From: Caulobacterales bacterium RIFCSPHIGHO2_01_FULL_70_19 | Lineage (GTDB): Bacteria; Pseudomonadota; Alphaproteobacteria; Caulobacterales; Caulobacteraceae | Assembly (NCBI GenBank): GCA_001794825.1 | Contig: MGLK01000017.1 | Coordinates: 88,366-126,886, forward strand | Length of the DNA: 38,521 nucleotides | Direction: 5' to 3' | Part shown: positions 9,946 to 17,783 of the stretch, in pieces | Numbering within the stretch: the first letter of the stretch is position 1 | Layout: each line of letters opens with the position of its first letter | Translations under genes and position numbers: made by a program | The notes under the pieces: generated by a model | What the model saw: only the letters and a program-made list of their open reading frames with translations | The model's database searches: none | What the model was told of the DNA's origin: nothing

Positions 9946-11448
9946 TCAGCGCATGGTCGGGATCACGAAGGAGCTGTCGGCATGCTCCAGCTCGCTGTCG
10001 GGCCAGCGGGCGGTGACGGTCTTGGTCTTGGTCCAGAAGCGGACCCCCTCCATGCCGTGCTGATTGATGTCGCCGAAGGCCGAGCGCTTCCAGCCGCCGA
10101 AGGTGTGGTAGGCCACCGGCACCGGGATCGGCACGTTGATGCCGACCATGCCGACGTTGACCCGCGCGGCGAAGTCCCGGGCGGCGCGGCCGTTCTGGGT
10201 GAAGATGGCGACGCCGTTGCCGTACTGGTGCTTCGATGGCAGGGCGAGAGCCTCCTCGAAGCTGGCGGCGCGCATGATCTGCAGCACCGGGCCGAAGATC
10301 TCCTCCTTGTAGGATTCCATCTCGGGCTTGACGTGGTCGAACAGCGACGGGCCGATGAACCAGCCGTTCTCGTGGCCCTGCAGGGTGTAGCCGCGGCCGT
10401 CGACGACCAGCTCGGCGCCTTCCTGCACGCCCTTCTCGATCCAGCCCTCGACGCGCGCCTTGTGGGCCGCATTCACCACCGGCCCGTAGTGGGCGTCGGC
10501 GTCGGTCGAGACGCCGACCTTCAGCTTCGGGATCTCGGCGACCAGCCGCTCGCGCAGCTCGTCGGCGGTCTTCTGCCCGACCGGCACGACCACCGGCAGG
10601 GCCATGCAGCGCTCGCCAGCCGAGCCGTAGGCGGCGCCGGTCAGGTCCTTGACGACCTGGTCCATGTCGGCGTCAGGCAGGACGATGCCGTGGTTCTTGG
10701 CCCCGCCCATGGCCTGGACCCGCTTCCCGTGCTCGGCCCCCATCCGGTAGACGTAGTGGGCGATGTCGGACGAGCCGACGAAGCTGACGGCGTGCACCTG
10801 CGGGTGGGTCAGGATGGCGTCGACGGCCGCCTTGTCGCCGTGCACGACGTTGAGCACCCCGGCGGGCGCGCCGGCCTCCAGCATCAGCTCGGCCAGACGC
10901 ACCGGCACCGACGGATCGCGCTCGCTGGGCTTGAGGATGAAGGTGTTGCCGACGGCGATGGCGACGCCGAACATCCACATCGGGATCATGGCCGGGAAGT
11001 TGAACGGGGTGATGCCCGCGACCACGCCCAGCGGCTGGCGCATGGAGTAGACGTCGATGCCCGGGCCCGCGCCCTGGGTGTACTCGCCCTTCAGGGCGTG
11101 GGGGATGCCGCAGGCGAACTCGATCACCTCCAGCCCGCGCTGGATGTCGCCCTTGGAGTCGGCGATGACCTTGCCGTGCTCCGAGCTGAGCAGCTCGGCC
11201 AGCTCGTTCATATTGGCCTCAACCAGGCGCTTGAACTCGAACATCACGCGGGCGCGGCGCTGCGGGTTGGTCGAGGACCAGCCGTCGAAGGCCGCCTGGG
11301 CCGCCTGGACCGCGCGGTCGACCTCGCCGGTGGTGGCCAGCTGGACGCGCGCCTGCACCTCGCCGGTGTTCGGGTTGAACACGTCGCCGAAGCGGCCCGA
11401 GGCGCCGGTGAAGCTCGCGCCGCCGATGAAGTGGTTGATGTCGCGCAT
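9946..11448 (-). CDS. mmsA: CoA-acylating methylmalonate-semialdehyde dehydrogenase
   Basis: MmsA/IolA oxidises methylmalonate (or malonate) semialdehyde to propionyl-CoA (or acetyl-CoA) with NAD and CoA, late in valine and inositol breakdown. The 500-residue protein has PFNFPAMIPMWMF for cofactor contact, FVGSSDIAHYVY and the catalytic Cys281 in YGSAGERCMAL. The aldehyde-dehydrogenase base motif ELGG is replaced by AMGGAKNH, which is characteristic of this CoA-dependent subfamily. C-terminal FGGWKRSAFGDINQHG also fits. The ATG at 11448 gives the normal N-terminus MRDINHFIGG. No mmsB or valine-pathway partner lies next to it here; the neighbour upstream is an unrelated hydrolase. Full-length and intact. 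Confidence 0.97.
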   Translation of the reverse strand: MRDINHFIGGASFTGASGRFGDVFNPNTGEVQARVQLATTGEVDRAVQAAQAAFDGWSSTNPQRRARVMFEFKRLVEANMNELAELLSSEHGKVIADSKGDIQRGLEVIEFACGIPHALKGEYTQGAGPGIDVYSMRQPLGVVAGITPFNFPAMIPMWMFGVAIAVGNTFILKPSERDPSVPVRLAELMLEAGAPAGVLNVVHGDKAAVDAILTHPQVHAVSFVGSSDIAHYVYRMGAEHGKRVQAMGGAKNHGIVLPDADMDQVVKDLTGAAYGSAGERCMALPVVVPVGQKTADELRERLVAEIPKLKVGVSTDADAHYGPVVNAAHKARVEGWIEKGVQEGAELVVDGRGYTLQGHENGWFIGPSLFDHVKPEMESYKEEIFGPVLQIMRAASFEEALALPSKHQYGNGVAIFTQNGRAARDFAARVNVGMVGINVPIPVPVAYHTFGGWKRSAFGDINQHGMEGVRFWTKTKTVTARWPDSELEHADSSFVIPTMR

Positions 11449-11524
11449 GATGCGGGCGTTTCCCTGACTGAAGGCTTGTTCTTGTGGGCGGCGGTTTAGC
11501 GGCTGGAGGGCGGCGGCGCCAGCG

Positions 11525-12415
11525 TCACACCGACGCGTCGAACAGGGTGTCGCGGGCGACGTCGGCCTGCAGCATGGGGAAGAAGTGCGTCCCGTCGGGG
11601 ACGGTCTCCACCGTCACGTGCGGCAGGCCGCGCGGTCGCTCCGGCACATGGCAGGTGGAGCCATGTGCAGCCTTCAGGATGCGCACCGGGCGGTCGACCC
11701 GCTTCAGCGCGCCCCACGGGTCGTGGGCCTGGGCCGCGTAGTTGGACGCCTCCCACTCCGGCGGGCAGGCGAGGGCGAAGCCCGCCTCCGTGCCGACCAG
11801 ACCATCCGCCAGGTAGTCCACCAACATGGCGTCCGGCCAGCCGCGGAACGCGCCGCGTCCGCGATAGGCGGCCAGCGCCTGCTCGCGGCTGTCGAAGACC
11901 GCGCGCCGGCGCAGGGCGGCGCGCACCAGCGGGATGCGCCGGGCCAGGCGGTCGAACAGCGGCAGGCGCAGCATGGCCTGGCTCCACCGCGTCCAGATGA
12001 CCGGATCCAGCAGCACGAGACGCGACACCCGGTCCGGTCGCTCGGCGGCGGCGAGCAGGGCGGCCGTGGCGCCCATCGAGTGCCCCGCCAGCACCACGGG
12101 CGGGCCGTCGAGCGCGTCGAGCAGGGCGATCAGGTCGTCGCGATGGTCGGCCCAGCCGCGGCGACCCCGCGGCTCCGCCGGAAGGGCGCTGGCGCCGTGA
12201 CCGCGCAGATCGGGGGCCCACACCCGCAGCGTGCCCGACAGCGGCCCCAGCAGGGTCCGGTAGGTCATGGCGTTGAAGCCGTTGGCGTGGACGAAGACGA
12301 GGTCCACCGGCCGCTCCGGCTCGCCGAAGTCGAGCACGGCCATCTCGCCCTCGCCCCAGCGGTTGACGACGGGCAGGGTGATGCGGCGAGGCCGGGTCAA
12401 CCGGAGGGCGTCCAT
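11525..12415 (-). CDS. Alpha/beta hydrolase
   Basis: Cytoplasmic alpha/beta hydrolase of about 296 residues. FVHANGFNAMTY is the oxyanion-hole region, DLRGHGAS follows, and the nucleophile elbow is GHSMG. The catalytic histidine is in VPDGTHFFPM near the C-terminus. The reading frame is open back to 12496, overlapping zur, but the ATG at 12415 gives a normal protein beginning MDALRLTRPRRITLPVVNRWGEG. A GTG ten codons earlier is also possible. The start lies 37 bases after the stop of zur, so the two could share a transcript. Substrate is unknown; nothing in the sequence ties it to zinc. Confidence 0.87.
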   Translation of the reverse strand: MDALRLTRPRRITLPVVNRWGEGEMAVLDFGEPERPVDLVFVHANGFNAMTYRTLLGPLSGTLRVWAPDLRGHGASALPAEPRGRRGWADHRDDLIALLDALDGPPVVLAGHSMGATAALLAAAERPDRVSRLVLLDPVIWTRWSQAMLRLPLFDRLARRIPLVRAALRRRAVFDSREQALAAYRGRGAFRGWPDAMLVDYLADGLVGTEAGFALACPPEWEASNYAAQAHDPWGALKRVDRPVRILKAAHGSTCHVPERPRGLPHVTVETVPDGTHFFPMLQADVARDTLFDASV

Positions 12416-12452
12416 ACCCGCCAGATAGGCGTCCCCGCCCACGCCCGCCAGC

Positions 12453-12947
12453 TCAGGCGGCCTCGGCGGCGTCCCGACAGGCGGGACAGCGGCCATGCGC
12501 CTCCACCGTGGTGCGGACGATGTCGTAGCCGGCCACCTGCGCCGCGCGGTCCAGCGCCCCGGCCAGCGGCGCGTTGACCTCCGCGGTGGCCCCGCAGCAG
12601 TCGCAGATCAGGAAGGCGGCGGCGTGGGCCGGGCCGCCTTCGGTGCAGGCGACGTAGGCGCTGATCGAGGCGATGCGGTGGGCCAGCCCCTTGCGCTCGA
12701 GGAACTCCAGCGCGCGGTAGACCGTCGGCGGCTTGGCCGGCTGGCCGTCCTCGCCGAACCGGGCGATCAGGTCGTAGGCCTTGACCGGCTCGCCGGCCGC
12801 CAGAAGCAGCTCCAGCACGCGCAGGCGGGCCGGGGTCATGCGCTCGCCCTCGGAAGTGAGCCGGGCGTCGGCGGCGGCGAGCGCGCCGGACACGGCCTCT
12901 GCGCTCGGCGGGCCGTCGTCGTGATGATGGCAGCAGGTGTCGCCCAT
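12453..12947 (-). CDS. zur: Fur-family regulator, probably zinc sensor Zur
   Basis: Fur-superfamily repressor of 164 residues. The winged helix spans about 25-95 (MTPARLRVLELLLAAGEPV, then KPPTVYRALEFLERKGLAHRI). The structural zinc site is Cys115-x2-Cys118 (CDCC) with Cys154 and Cys157 (CPAC), and His151 precedes the second pair. The N-terminus is metal-rich (GDTCCHHHDD), as in several Zur proteins. It diverges from a ZnuD-like outer-membrane receptor whose promoter contains a perfect Zur-type palindrome, which favours Zur over Fur. The gene probably also controls itself through that 80-base intergenic region. Start ATG 12947 is consistent with the family. Zur rather than another Fur paralogue is strongly suggested, not proven. 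Confidence 0.9.
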   Translation of the reverse strand: MGDTCCHHHDDGPPSAEAVSGALAAADARLTSEGERMTPARLRVLELLLAAGEPVKAYDLIARFGEDGQPAKPPTVYRALEFLERKGLAHRIASISAYVACTEGGPAHAAAFLICDCCGATAEVNAPLAGALDRAAQVAGYDIVRTTVEAHGRCPACRDAAEAA

Positions 12948-12991
12948 GGCCCAGAGCTAAGGCCTTCCCTGCGGCGTCGCAACGTTCGCGC

Positions 12992-13020
12992 TTGACGGTT
13001 TGTGATGTTATCTCATAACA
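12992..13020 (+). promoter_or_regulatory. Candidate promoter of the znuD-like gene
   Basis: TTGACG at 12992-12997, a 17-base spacer, and ATAACA at 13015-13020 as the -10 element. This would start RNA at about 13027-13029, that is at or next to the proposed ATG at 13029. The operator at 13006-13020 covers the -10 element, a normal repressor arrangement. Confidence 0.5.
13006..13020. promoter_or_regulatory. Zur-type operator palindrome
   Basis: TGTTAT-CTC-ATAACA is a perfect 6-bp inverted repeat with a 3-base spacer. It is strikingly A+T-rich for this genome and lies between divergent zur and the receptor gene. Alphaproteobacterial Zur sites are known to be of the GTTATA/ATAAC palindrome type, so with zur adjacent the assignment is good. 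Confidence 0.78.
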
Positions 13021-13028
13021 CTTCCATC

Positions 13029-15053
13029 ATGTACACGGTCCGCGCCCTCCTCCTCGCCGCGCCCGCCTGGGCGGTCCTCGCCGCCGCCGCGGCCGCCCAG
13101 AACCAGAACCCCGCAGAGCCCGCCGACCTGGGCGAGGTGATCGTCACCGGCACCCCGTTCGGGGTCACCGACCGCGCCAGCCTGCTGGCCGTCGACGTGC
13201 TGGACGAGGAGGCGCTGGCGATCGCGCCCGCGGCGACGCTTGGCGATCTGGTCAGCGGCCTGCCGGGGGTGCGCAGCACCGCCTTCTCGCCGGGCGCCAG
13301 CCGGCCGGTGATCCGCGGCCTGTCCGGCCCACGGGTGCAGGTGCTGACCAACGGCCTGGGCATGATCGACGCCAGCTCGGTGTCGCCGGACCACCAGGTG
13401 GCGGTCGACCCGGCGGAGGCGCGGCGCATCGAGATCGTCCGCGGCCCCTCCACCCTCGTGTTCGGCGGCTCGGCCATCGGCGGCGTGGTCAACATCATCG
13501 ACGACCGCATCCCGACGCAGCCCGCCGAGGGCGGCGTCGACGGCCACGTCTCGACCCAGTACTCCAGCGTCGACGACGGACGCAGCTTCGGCGCGCGCCT
13601 GAAGGCGAACGCCGGCCCTCTGGTCCTCAGCCTCGACGGCTTCACCCGCGACGCCTCGGACTACGACGTGCCGGTCTTCCCCGAGTCCGCCCGGCTGCTG
13701 GCCGAGGAAGGGGAGGAGGCCGGCGACGAGCGGTCGGTCGCCAACACCTTCGTGGAGCTCGACCAGATCGGCGCGGGTCTGAGCTGGATCGGGCCGCGCG
13801 GATTCCTCGGCGGCTCGGTCAGGCGGGTCGAGACCACCTATGGCGTGCCCGGCCACGAGCACGAGCCGGATCCCCTCGCCCCGGACGCAAGCGGCGTTTC
13901 CATCGGCCTGGAACAGACCCGCTACGACGTCCGCGGCGAACTGACGTTCGACGCCGGTCCGTTCAGCGCCGCGCGCCTGTCCGCCGGCTGGGCCGACTAC
14001 GCCCACACCGAGTTCGAGGGCGACGAAGTCGGCACGCAGTTCTTCTCCGAAGGGGCCGAGGGCCGGCTGGAGCTGATCCAGCGCGAACGCGGCGGCTGGC
14101 AGGGGGTGATCGGGGCGCAACTTCTCGACCGCACCTTCGACGCCGTCGGCGACGAGGCCTATGTGCCGCGCACCGCGATCGCCGAGCAGGGCCTTTACAC
14201 GGTGCAGCGTTACGATCGCGGCCGGCTGGGCGTCGAGGGCGGCGTGCGCCTCGACCGGCGCAGCCTCGAGAGCCCCGCGACGAAGCGCGACTTCACCACC
14301 GTCTCGGCCTCGGCGGGGGTGTTCGTGCGCCCTTCGGCGCCGTGGTTCCTCGGATTGAGCGTAGCGCGCAACGAGCGCGCGCCCAGCGAGGTCGAGCTGT
14401 TCGCCGAAGGCCCCCACGTCGCCACCGGCGCCTTCGAGATCGGCGATCCGGACCTCGACAGCGAGGTCGCGACCTCGATCGAGGGCACGGCGCACTTCGC
14501 CCACGGTCGCTTCGAGGCCGACCTGCACGCCTATCATGCGGACTACGACGGCTTCATCGATCTCCGCCCTGTCGGTCAGGACGATCCCGACTCGGGGCTG
14601 CCGATCTTCGAGTATGTCCAGACGCAGGCGACCTTTCGGGGCCTGGAGGCCGAGGCCCAGGTCAACCTGTGGGAGGACGGCGACCGCAGCCTGGTCCTCT
14701 CGGGCGCCGCCGACTGGGTGCGCGCCTCGTCCGATCTGGGCCCCGTCGCCCGGGTCCCGCCATGGTCGGCGACCGCCGGCCTCGACTGGACCTCGCGCCG
14801 TTTCGACGCCGGCCTCGAGGTGCGGCATGTCGGAGAGCAGGACCGGACCGCCGCCTTCGAGCGACCGACCGACAGCTACACCCTGGTCAACCTGAAGGGG
14901 GCCGTTCGGCCGTTCGCGGACCGCGACGTGACCGTCTTCGCCGAGGTCCACAATCTGACCGACGCCGAGGCGCGGGAGCACGCCAGCTTCCAGAAGGACA
15001 TCGCCCCGCTGCCGGGACGGAACCTGCGGGTGGGCGTGACCTACCGGTTCTAG
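13029..15053 (+). CDS. znuD: TonB-dependent outer-membrane receptor, ZnuD-like zinc uptake
   Basis: Outer-membrane receptor of about 674 residues. It has a signal peptide (MYTVRALLLAAPAWAVLAAAAAAQ), a TonB box-like GEVIVTG, and a plug domain with LGDLVSGLPGVRSTAFSPG, VIRGLSGPRVQVLTNG and VNIIDDRIP. A 22-strand-type barrel follows and ends in the aromatic GRNLRVGVTYRF. The loop segment YGVPGHEHEPDPLAPD matches the His-rich loop position of ZnuD receptors, although it holds few histidines. The frame stays open to a GTG at 13002, but that lies inside the promoter and operator. ATG 13029 gives the signal peptide and probably starts a leaderless mRNA. The adjacent Zur box supports zinc as cargo. 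Confidence 0.9.
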   Translation: MYTVRALLLAAPAWAVLAAAAAAQNQNPAEPADLGEVIVTGTPFGVTDRASLLAVDVLDEEALAIAPAATLGDLVSGLPGVRSTAFSPGASRPVIRGLSGPRVQVLTNGLGMIDASSVSPDHQVAVDPAEARRIEIVRGPSTLVFGGSAIGGVVNIIDDRIPTQPAEGGVDGHVSTQYSSVDDGRSFGARLKANAGPLVLSLDGFTRDASDYDVPVFPESARLLAEEGEEAGDERSVANTFVELDQIGAGLSWIGPRGFLGGSVRRVETTYGVPGHEHEPDPLAPDASGVSIGLEQTRYDVRGELTFDAGPFSAARLSAGWADYAHTEFEGDEVGTQFFSEGAEGRLELIQRERGGWQGVIGAQLLDRTFDAVGDEAYVPRTAIAEQGLYTVQRYDRGRLGVEGGVRLDRRSLESPATKRDFTTVSASAGVFVRPSAPWFLGLSVARNERAPSEVELFAEGPHVATGAFEIGDPDLDSEVATSIEGTAHFAHGRFEADLHAYHADYDGFIDLRPVGQDDPDSGLPIFEYVQTQATFRGLEAEAQVNLWEDGDRSLVLSGAADWVRASSDLGPVARVPPWSATAGLDWTSRRFDAGLEVRHVGEQDRTAAFERPTDSYTLVNLKGAVRPFADRDVTVFAEVHNLTDAEAREHASFQKDIAPLPGRNLRVGVTYRF

Positions 15054-15088
15054 GCCGTGGGCGGCGTTTGCCGCCCCGGACCATACGG

Positions 15089-15096
15089 GCTAGAAG
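15089..15096 (+). promoter_or_regulatory. Possible -10 element upstream of sapC
   Basis: GCTAGAAG matches seven of eight positions of the Caulobacter housekeeping -10 consensus GCTANAWC. It is 40 bases upstream of the sapC ATG. No clear -35 partner was found (TTTGCC at 15067-15072 is the nearest candidate), so this is tentative. Confidence 0.3.
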
Positions 15097-15135
15097 GCGC
15101 GCCTTCCCTTTCTCTCCAGAGCCTCGATCGCGTCC

Positions 15136-15933
15136 ATGACCGACACCACCGCCTCCGCCCAGAACGGCGCCCTCTCCGGCAACGTCCTCTTCTACGGCCA
15201 GCCCGAGCCGCTCTCGGCCGAGGCGCACGGCAAGCTGGGCGCCAACCCCGTCGACAAGCCCTACGCCTTTGTCGGCCAGACCAACCTGGTGCCGCTGACG
15301 GTCACCGAATTCGCCCCGGCGGCCCTGTCCTACCCGGTGATCTTCGTCGGCGAGGCGCGCCAGCCGGTGGCGGTGATGGGCCTGCGGGCCGGCGAGAACC
15401 TGTTCGTCAGCGCCGAGGGGGACTTCCGCGCCGAGTCCTACATCCCCGCCTACGTCCGCCGCTACCCGTTCGTCTTCGCCAATGACGAGGTGCAGAAGCG
15501 ACTGATCCTGTGCATCGACCGCGCCGCGCCGTTCATCGCCGAGGGCGGCTCGACCCCGCTGTTCGAGAACGGCCAGCCGTCGGCCTACACCCGACAGGCC
15601 ATGGAGTTCTGCAACAACTTCGAGCAGGAGCGGCAGCGCACGGACGCCTTCGTCCAGCTGCTGAAGGACCTCGACCTGCTGGACGTGCGCGAAGCGCTCT
15701 TCACCCCCCGCAACCCCGACGGCACGGCCGGTCAGCAGCAGAAGCTGGCCGAGTACTACGCGGTGTCGGAAGACAGGCTGAAGACGCTGCCGGCCGACAA
15801 GCTGGCCGAGCTCCGCGACAACGGGGCGCTGGGCCAGATCTACGCCCATCTGGTGTCGCTGCTGGGCTGGGACCGGCTGATCGCCATGGCCTTCCAGCGC
15901 GCCGCGACCATGCCGGCGGCGGCCAACGCCTGA
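15136..15933 (+). CDS. sapC: SapC family protein
   Basis: A 265-residue SapC-family protein. Family members were first noted in S-layer-associated loci, but their function is not well defined. Diagnostic segments are YAFVGQTNLVPLTVTEFAPAALSYPVIFVGE near residues 43-73, ESYIPAYVRRYPFVFA near 100-115, and LFENGQPSAYTRQAMEFCNNFEQERQRT. No signal peptide or membrane segment is visible, so it is likely cytosolic or exported by a non-Sec route. It stands alone, with its own possible -10 element upstream and a strong terminator 25 bases downstream. No S-layer gene is in the window. Family firm; role open. Confidence 0.93.
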   Translation: MTDTTASAQNGALSGNVLFYGQPEPLSAEAHGKLGANPVDKPYAFVGQTNLVPLTVTEFAPAALSYPVIFVGEARQPVAVMGLRAGENLFVSAEGDFRAESYIPAYVRRYPFVFANDEVQKRLILCIDRAAPFIAEGGSTPLFENGQPSAYTRQAMEFCNNFEQERQRTDAFVQLLKDLDLLDVREALFTPRNPDGTAGQQQKLAEYYAVSEDRLKTLPADKLAELRDNGALGQIYAHLVSLLGWDRLIAMAFQRAATMPAAANA

Positions 15934-15957
15934 CGCGAGGCGTCATGCGAAAGATCG

Positions 15958-15990
15958 GGGGCGGCCTGCTTCGGCGGGCCGCCCCTTTTT
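15958..15990 (+). terminator. Rho-independent terminator after sapC
   Basis: Stem GGGGCGGCC (15958-15966) pairs with GGCCGCCCC (15977-15985). It extends through TGC/GCG (with one T-G wobble) to a C(TTCG)G tetraloop at 15970-15973, and TTTTT follows at 15986-15990. This is an unusually stable, textbook terminator. Confidence 0.9.
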
Positions 15991-16028
15991 GCTGTCACGG
16001 GGCCTCTCGGCGGGCGGTCGTCCGCCGC

Positions 16029-16436
16029 CTAACGCCTCGCCAGCAGCGACCTCGTCAGGCAGGAGAAGACCAGCCGGCCCGCCTCGTCGAGCAGGTCGTG
16101 CTGGGCGATGACGATGCCCTTGGCGTCGCCGACCGGATCCTTGCCCATGATGGTCATGCGGCCGCGCATCAGTTCCCCGGCCGGCGGGTTGCGCTGGTAG
16201 CGCAGCCCGTCGACCGCCAGCACCTTGGACTGGGCCCAGCCCGAGGACTTGTCGGCGAACAGCCGGCTCCACAGGGCGTAGACCATGGCGTCGGGCGCGC
16301 CGTAGGCGACGTCCCAGCCCGGCAGGAAGCGTTCGACGAACACCTCCAGCGCCGGCGCGTCGACCGCGCAGGCGCCCAGGGGCACCACCTCGCCCACGCC
16401 CAGATCCTCGAAATGGACGTGCAGCGGCTCGCTCAT
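16029..16436 (-). CDS. Hotdog-fold (MaoC-like) hypothetical protein
   Basis: A 135-residue protein that begins MSEPLHVHFEDLGVGEVVPLG and resembles MaoC/hotdog domains of acyl-CoA hydratases and thioesterases. FEDLGVGEVVPLG corresponds to the usual entry strand. YQRNPPAGELMRGRMTIMGKDP and GIVIAQHDLLDEAGRLVFSCLTRSLLARR form the expected C-terminal strands. I do not see the hydratase Asp/His signature clearly, so enzyme activity is uncertain. ATG 16436 is the only good start. It lies 14 bases after the oxidoreductase stop and is almost certainly co-transcribed with it, suggesting a shared lipid or enone substrate. Confidence 0.75.
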   Translation of the reverse strand: MSEPLHVHFEDLGVGEVVPLGACAVDAPALEVFVERFLPGWDVAYGAPDAMVYALWSRLFADKSSGWAQSKVLAVDGLRYQRNPPAGELMRGRMTIMGKDPVGDAKGIVIAQHDLLDEAGRLVFSCLTRSLLARR

Positions 16437-16450
16437 GCCCGGGAACTCCG

Positions 16451-17473
16451 TCAGGCGGCCGGTTCTTCCGACACGCGCACCAGCAGCTTGCCGTCGTGGT
16501 CGCCGGTGAACAAGCGGTTCAGCGAGTCGAGGGCGCCCTCCAGTCCGTCGTCGACGTGCACCTTCCACTTGATGCGGCCGTCGAGAACCATCGGAGCCAT
16601 GCCGGTCACCATCTCCTTCGCCCGCGGCGCGTAATCGAGCACGAGGAAGCCCCGGAGGCTCAGGCGGTGGGTGATGATGCGCCCGAAGTTCGGCGACGGC
16701 GGCATGCGCGTGGCGTTGTAGGACGAGATCAGCCCGCAGACGGCCATGCGGCCATGCACCTTCAGGCGGTTGAAGACGGCGATCATGATGTCGCCGCCGA
16801 CGTTCTCGAAATTCATCTCGACGCCGTCGGGGGCGAGGCGGTCGAGGGCGTCGCCGACGTCCTCGTTCTTGTAGTCGACGGCGGCGTCGAAACCGAGCTC
16901 GTCGGTCAGCCAGCGACACTTGTCAGGCCCTCCGGCGATGCCGATCACCTGGGCGCCGTGCGCCTTGGCCACCTGACCGGCGATCGAGCCCACCGCGCCG
17001 GCGGCGGCCGAGACCACGAGAGTTTCCCCGGGCTGAGGCTTCAGCACGTCGGTCACGCCGAACCAGGCGGTCATGCCGGTCATGCCGAGCACCGACATGT
17101 TGGCCGTCAGCGGCAGGCCCGGGGCGCGATGCACCCGCGAGGCCTCGCGGTCGGACACCACGGCGTAGTCGGCCCAGCCTCCGGCGGCGGTCGTCACCAC
17201 CTCGCCCACGGCGAAGCGCTCCGACCGGCTCTCCTCGACCACCCCGAGGGTCAGGCCCCGCATCACCCCGCCCAGCGGCACCGGCGGCAGGTAACCCTCG
17301 ACGTCGTTCATCCAGGTGCGATTGGTGGGGTCGAGGGACAGGTAGACGGTGCGGACCAGGATCTGGCCGTCGTTCGGCGCCGGCGGCGCCGCCTCGACCA
17401 GTTCGAGGTCTCCGGGCTTGATCAGCCCCATCGGCCGCTGGCGCAGCACCCACTGTCGATTGGTTCGGGCCAC
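16451..17473 (-). CDS. NADP-dependent oxidoreductase, PTGR/CurA-type MDR family
   Basis: Zinc-independent medium-chain reductase of about 340 residues, of the kind that reduces the double bond of enones. Diagnostic segments are NRQWVLRQRPMGLIKPGDLEL at the start, YLSLDPTNRTWMNDVEGYLPPVPLG and GMTGMTAWFG. The nucleotide site is VVSAAAGAVGSIAGQVAKAHGAQVIGIAG. I choose the GTG at 17473 because GGAGGG lies four bases before it and the product then starts like its family (ARTNRQWVL). The ATG at 17506 adds 11 residues and has no clear ribosome-binding site. A hotdog-fold gene follows in the same operon. A stress-RNA terminator sits upstream, so this operon needs its own promoter between about 17480 and 17545. 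Confidence 0.93.
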   Translation of the reverse strand: MARTNRQWVLRQRPMGLIKPGDLELVEAAPPAPNDGQILVRTVYLSLDPTNRTWMNDVEGYLPPVPLGGVMRGLTLGVVEESRSERFAVGEVVTTAAGGWADYAVVSDREASRVHRAPGLPLTANMSVLGMTGMTAWFGVTDVLKPQPGETLVVSAAAGAVGSIAGQVAKAHGAQVIGIAGGPDKCRWLTDELGFDAAVDYKNEDVGDALDRLAPDGVEMNFENVGGDIMIAVFNRLKVHGRMAVCGLISSYNATRMPPSPNFGRIITHRLSLRGFLVLDYAPRAKEMVTGMAPMVLDGRIKWKVHVDDGLEGALDSLNRLFTGDHDGKLLVRVSEEPAA

Positions 17474-17542
17474 GGGTCCCTCCGGGTTTTCTTTGTGGAC
17501 GCTCATAGTGGCGCCCGCCGCCGGGCTGTCCAGTCGCCAAAG

Positions 17543-17567
17543 AAAAAGGCGGGCCCGAGGGCCCGCC
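17543..17567 (-). terminator. Rho-independent terminator of the stress RNA
   Basis: On the minus strand a 9-bp arm GGCGGGCCC (17567-17559) meets GGGCCCGCC (17556-17548) with a 2-base gap, so the real loop is about 4 bases. TTTTT (17547-17543) and CTTT follow. The T-run is only on the minus side, showing direction. No protein gene on that strand lies immediately upstream, which is what first suggested an RNA gene. Confidence 0.88.
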
Positions 17568-17655
17568 GAAAGTGGCATCATCGAGAATGAGGTGCGGAGG
17601 CGGCAGACCGGCTGTGGCCGGTCTCAAGTCGGGGGGGCGTCGCCGCCTCCGCAGC
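17543..17655 (-). ncRNA. Candidate general-stress small RNA, GsrN-like
   Basis: Unannotated RNA of about 110 nt on the minus strand. An exact stress-sigma promoter (GGAAC-N16-CGTT, 17685 to 17661) predicts a start near 17655. The transcript would fold into a 12-bp stem (17642-17653 with 17593-17604, GC-rich and fully paired). The stem encloses an unpaired stretch with seven consecutive C (17637-17631) and an inner 8-bp hairpin with a 4-base loop (17605-17612 with 17617-17624). A linear segment of about 25 nt follows, then a Rho-independent terminator ending in T5. No ORF with a ribosome-binding site is present. Promoter class, C-rich exposed loop and size resemble the Caulobacter sRNA GsrN, a sigma-T-dependent regulator of katG. 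Identity with GsrN is an inference; that this is an EcfG-driven RNA is well supported by sequence. Confidence 0.78.
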
Positions 17656-17660
17656 CTGAT

Positions 17661-17685
17661 AACGGGAGCGCTCTCCCGGGGTTCC
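17661..17685 (-). promoter_or_regulatory. EcfG-type stress promoter of the small RNA
   Basis: GGAAC at 17685-17681, a 16-base spacer, CGTT at 17664-17661. This is the exact consensus for the general stress sigma factor of alphaproteobacteria. The spacer contains a GGGAG/CTCCC inverted repeat. Confidence 0.88.
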
Positions 17686-17723
17686 GGCGCGGCCACGATT
17701 TTTTTCGCCTGGTCGGCGAAGCC

Positions 17724-17748
17724 GGAACGGCGACGCTCGCCGGCCGTT
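17724..17748 (+). promoter_or_regulatory. EcfG-type stress promoter of the membrane protein gene
   Basis: GGAAC at 17724-17728, 16-base spacer, CGTT at 17745-17748. Predicted RNA start near 17756, about 28 bases before the ATG at 17784. It is divergent from the small-RNA promoter, with 38 bases between the two boxes. Confidence 0.88.
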
Positions 17749-17783
17749 CCCCAGCCACAGAGAACCAAGCCGGGAGGCGATCC

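Noticed and set aside
13002..13028. GTG 13002 or ATG 13005 as start of the znuD-like gene
   Set aside because: Both lie within or before the promoter and operator and would spoil the signal peptide.
17593..17653. The stem-loop region as a tRNA or riboswitch
   Set aside because: The two helices are 12 and 8 bp with no anticodon or T arm, and no ligand-binding core is recognised. The promoter and terminator fit a small RNA instead.
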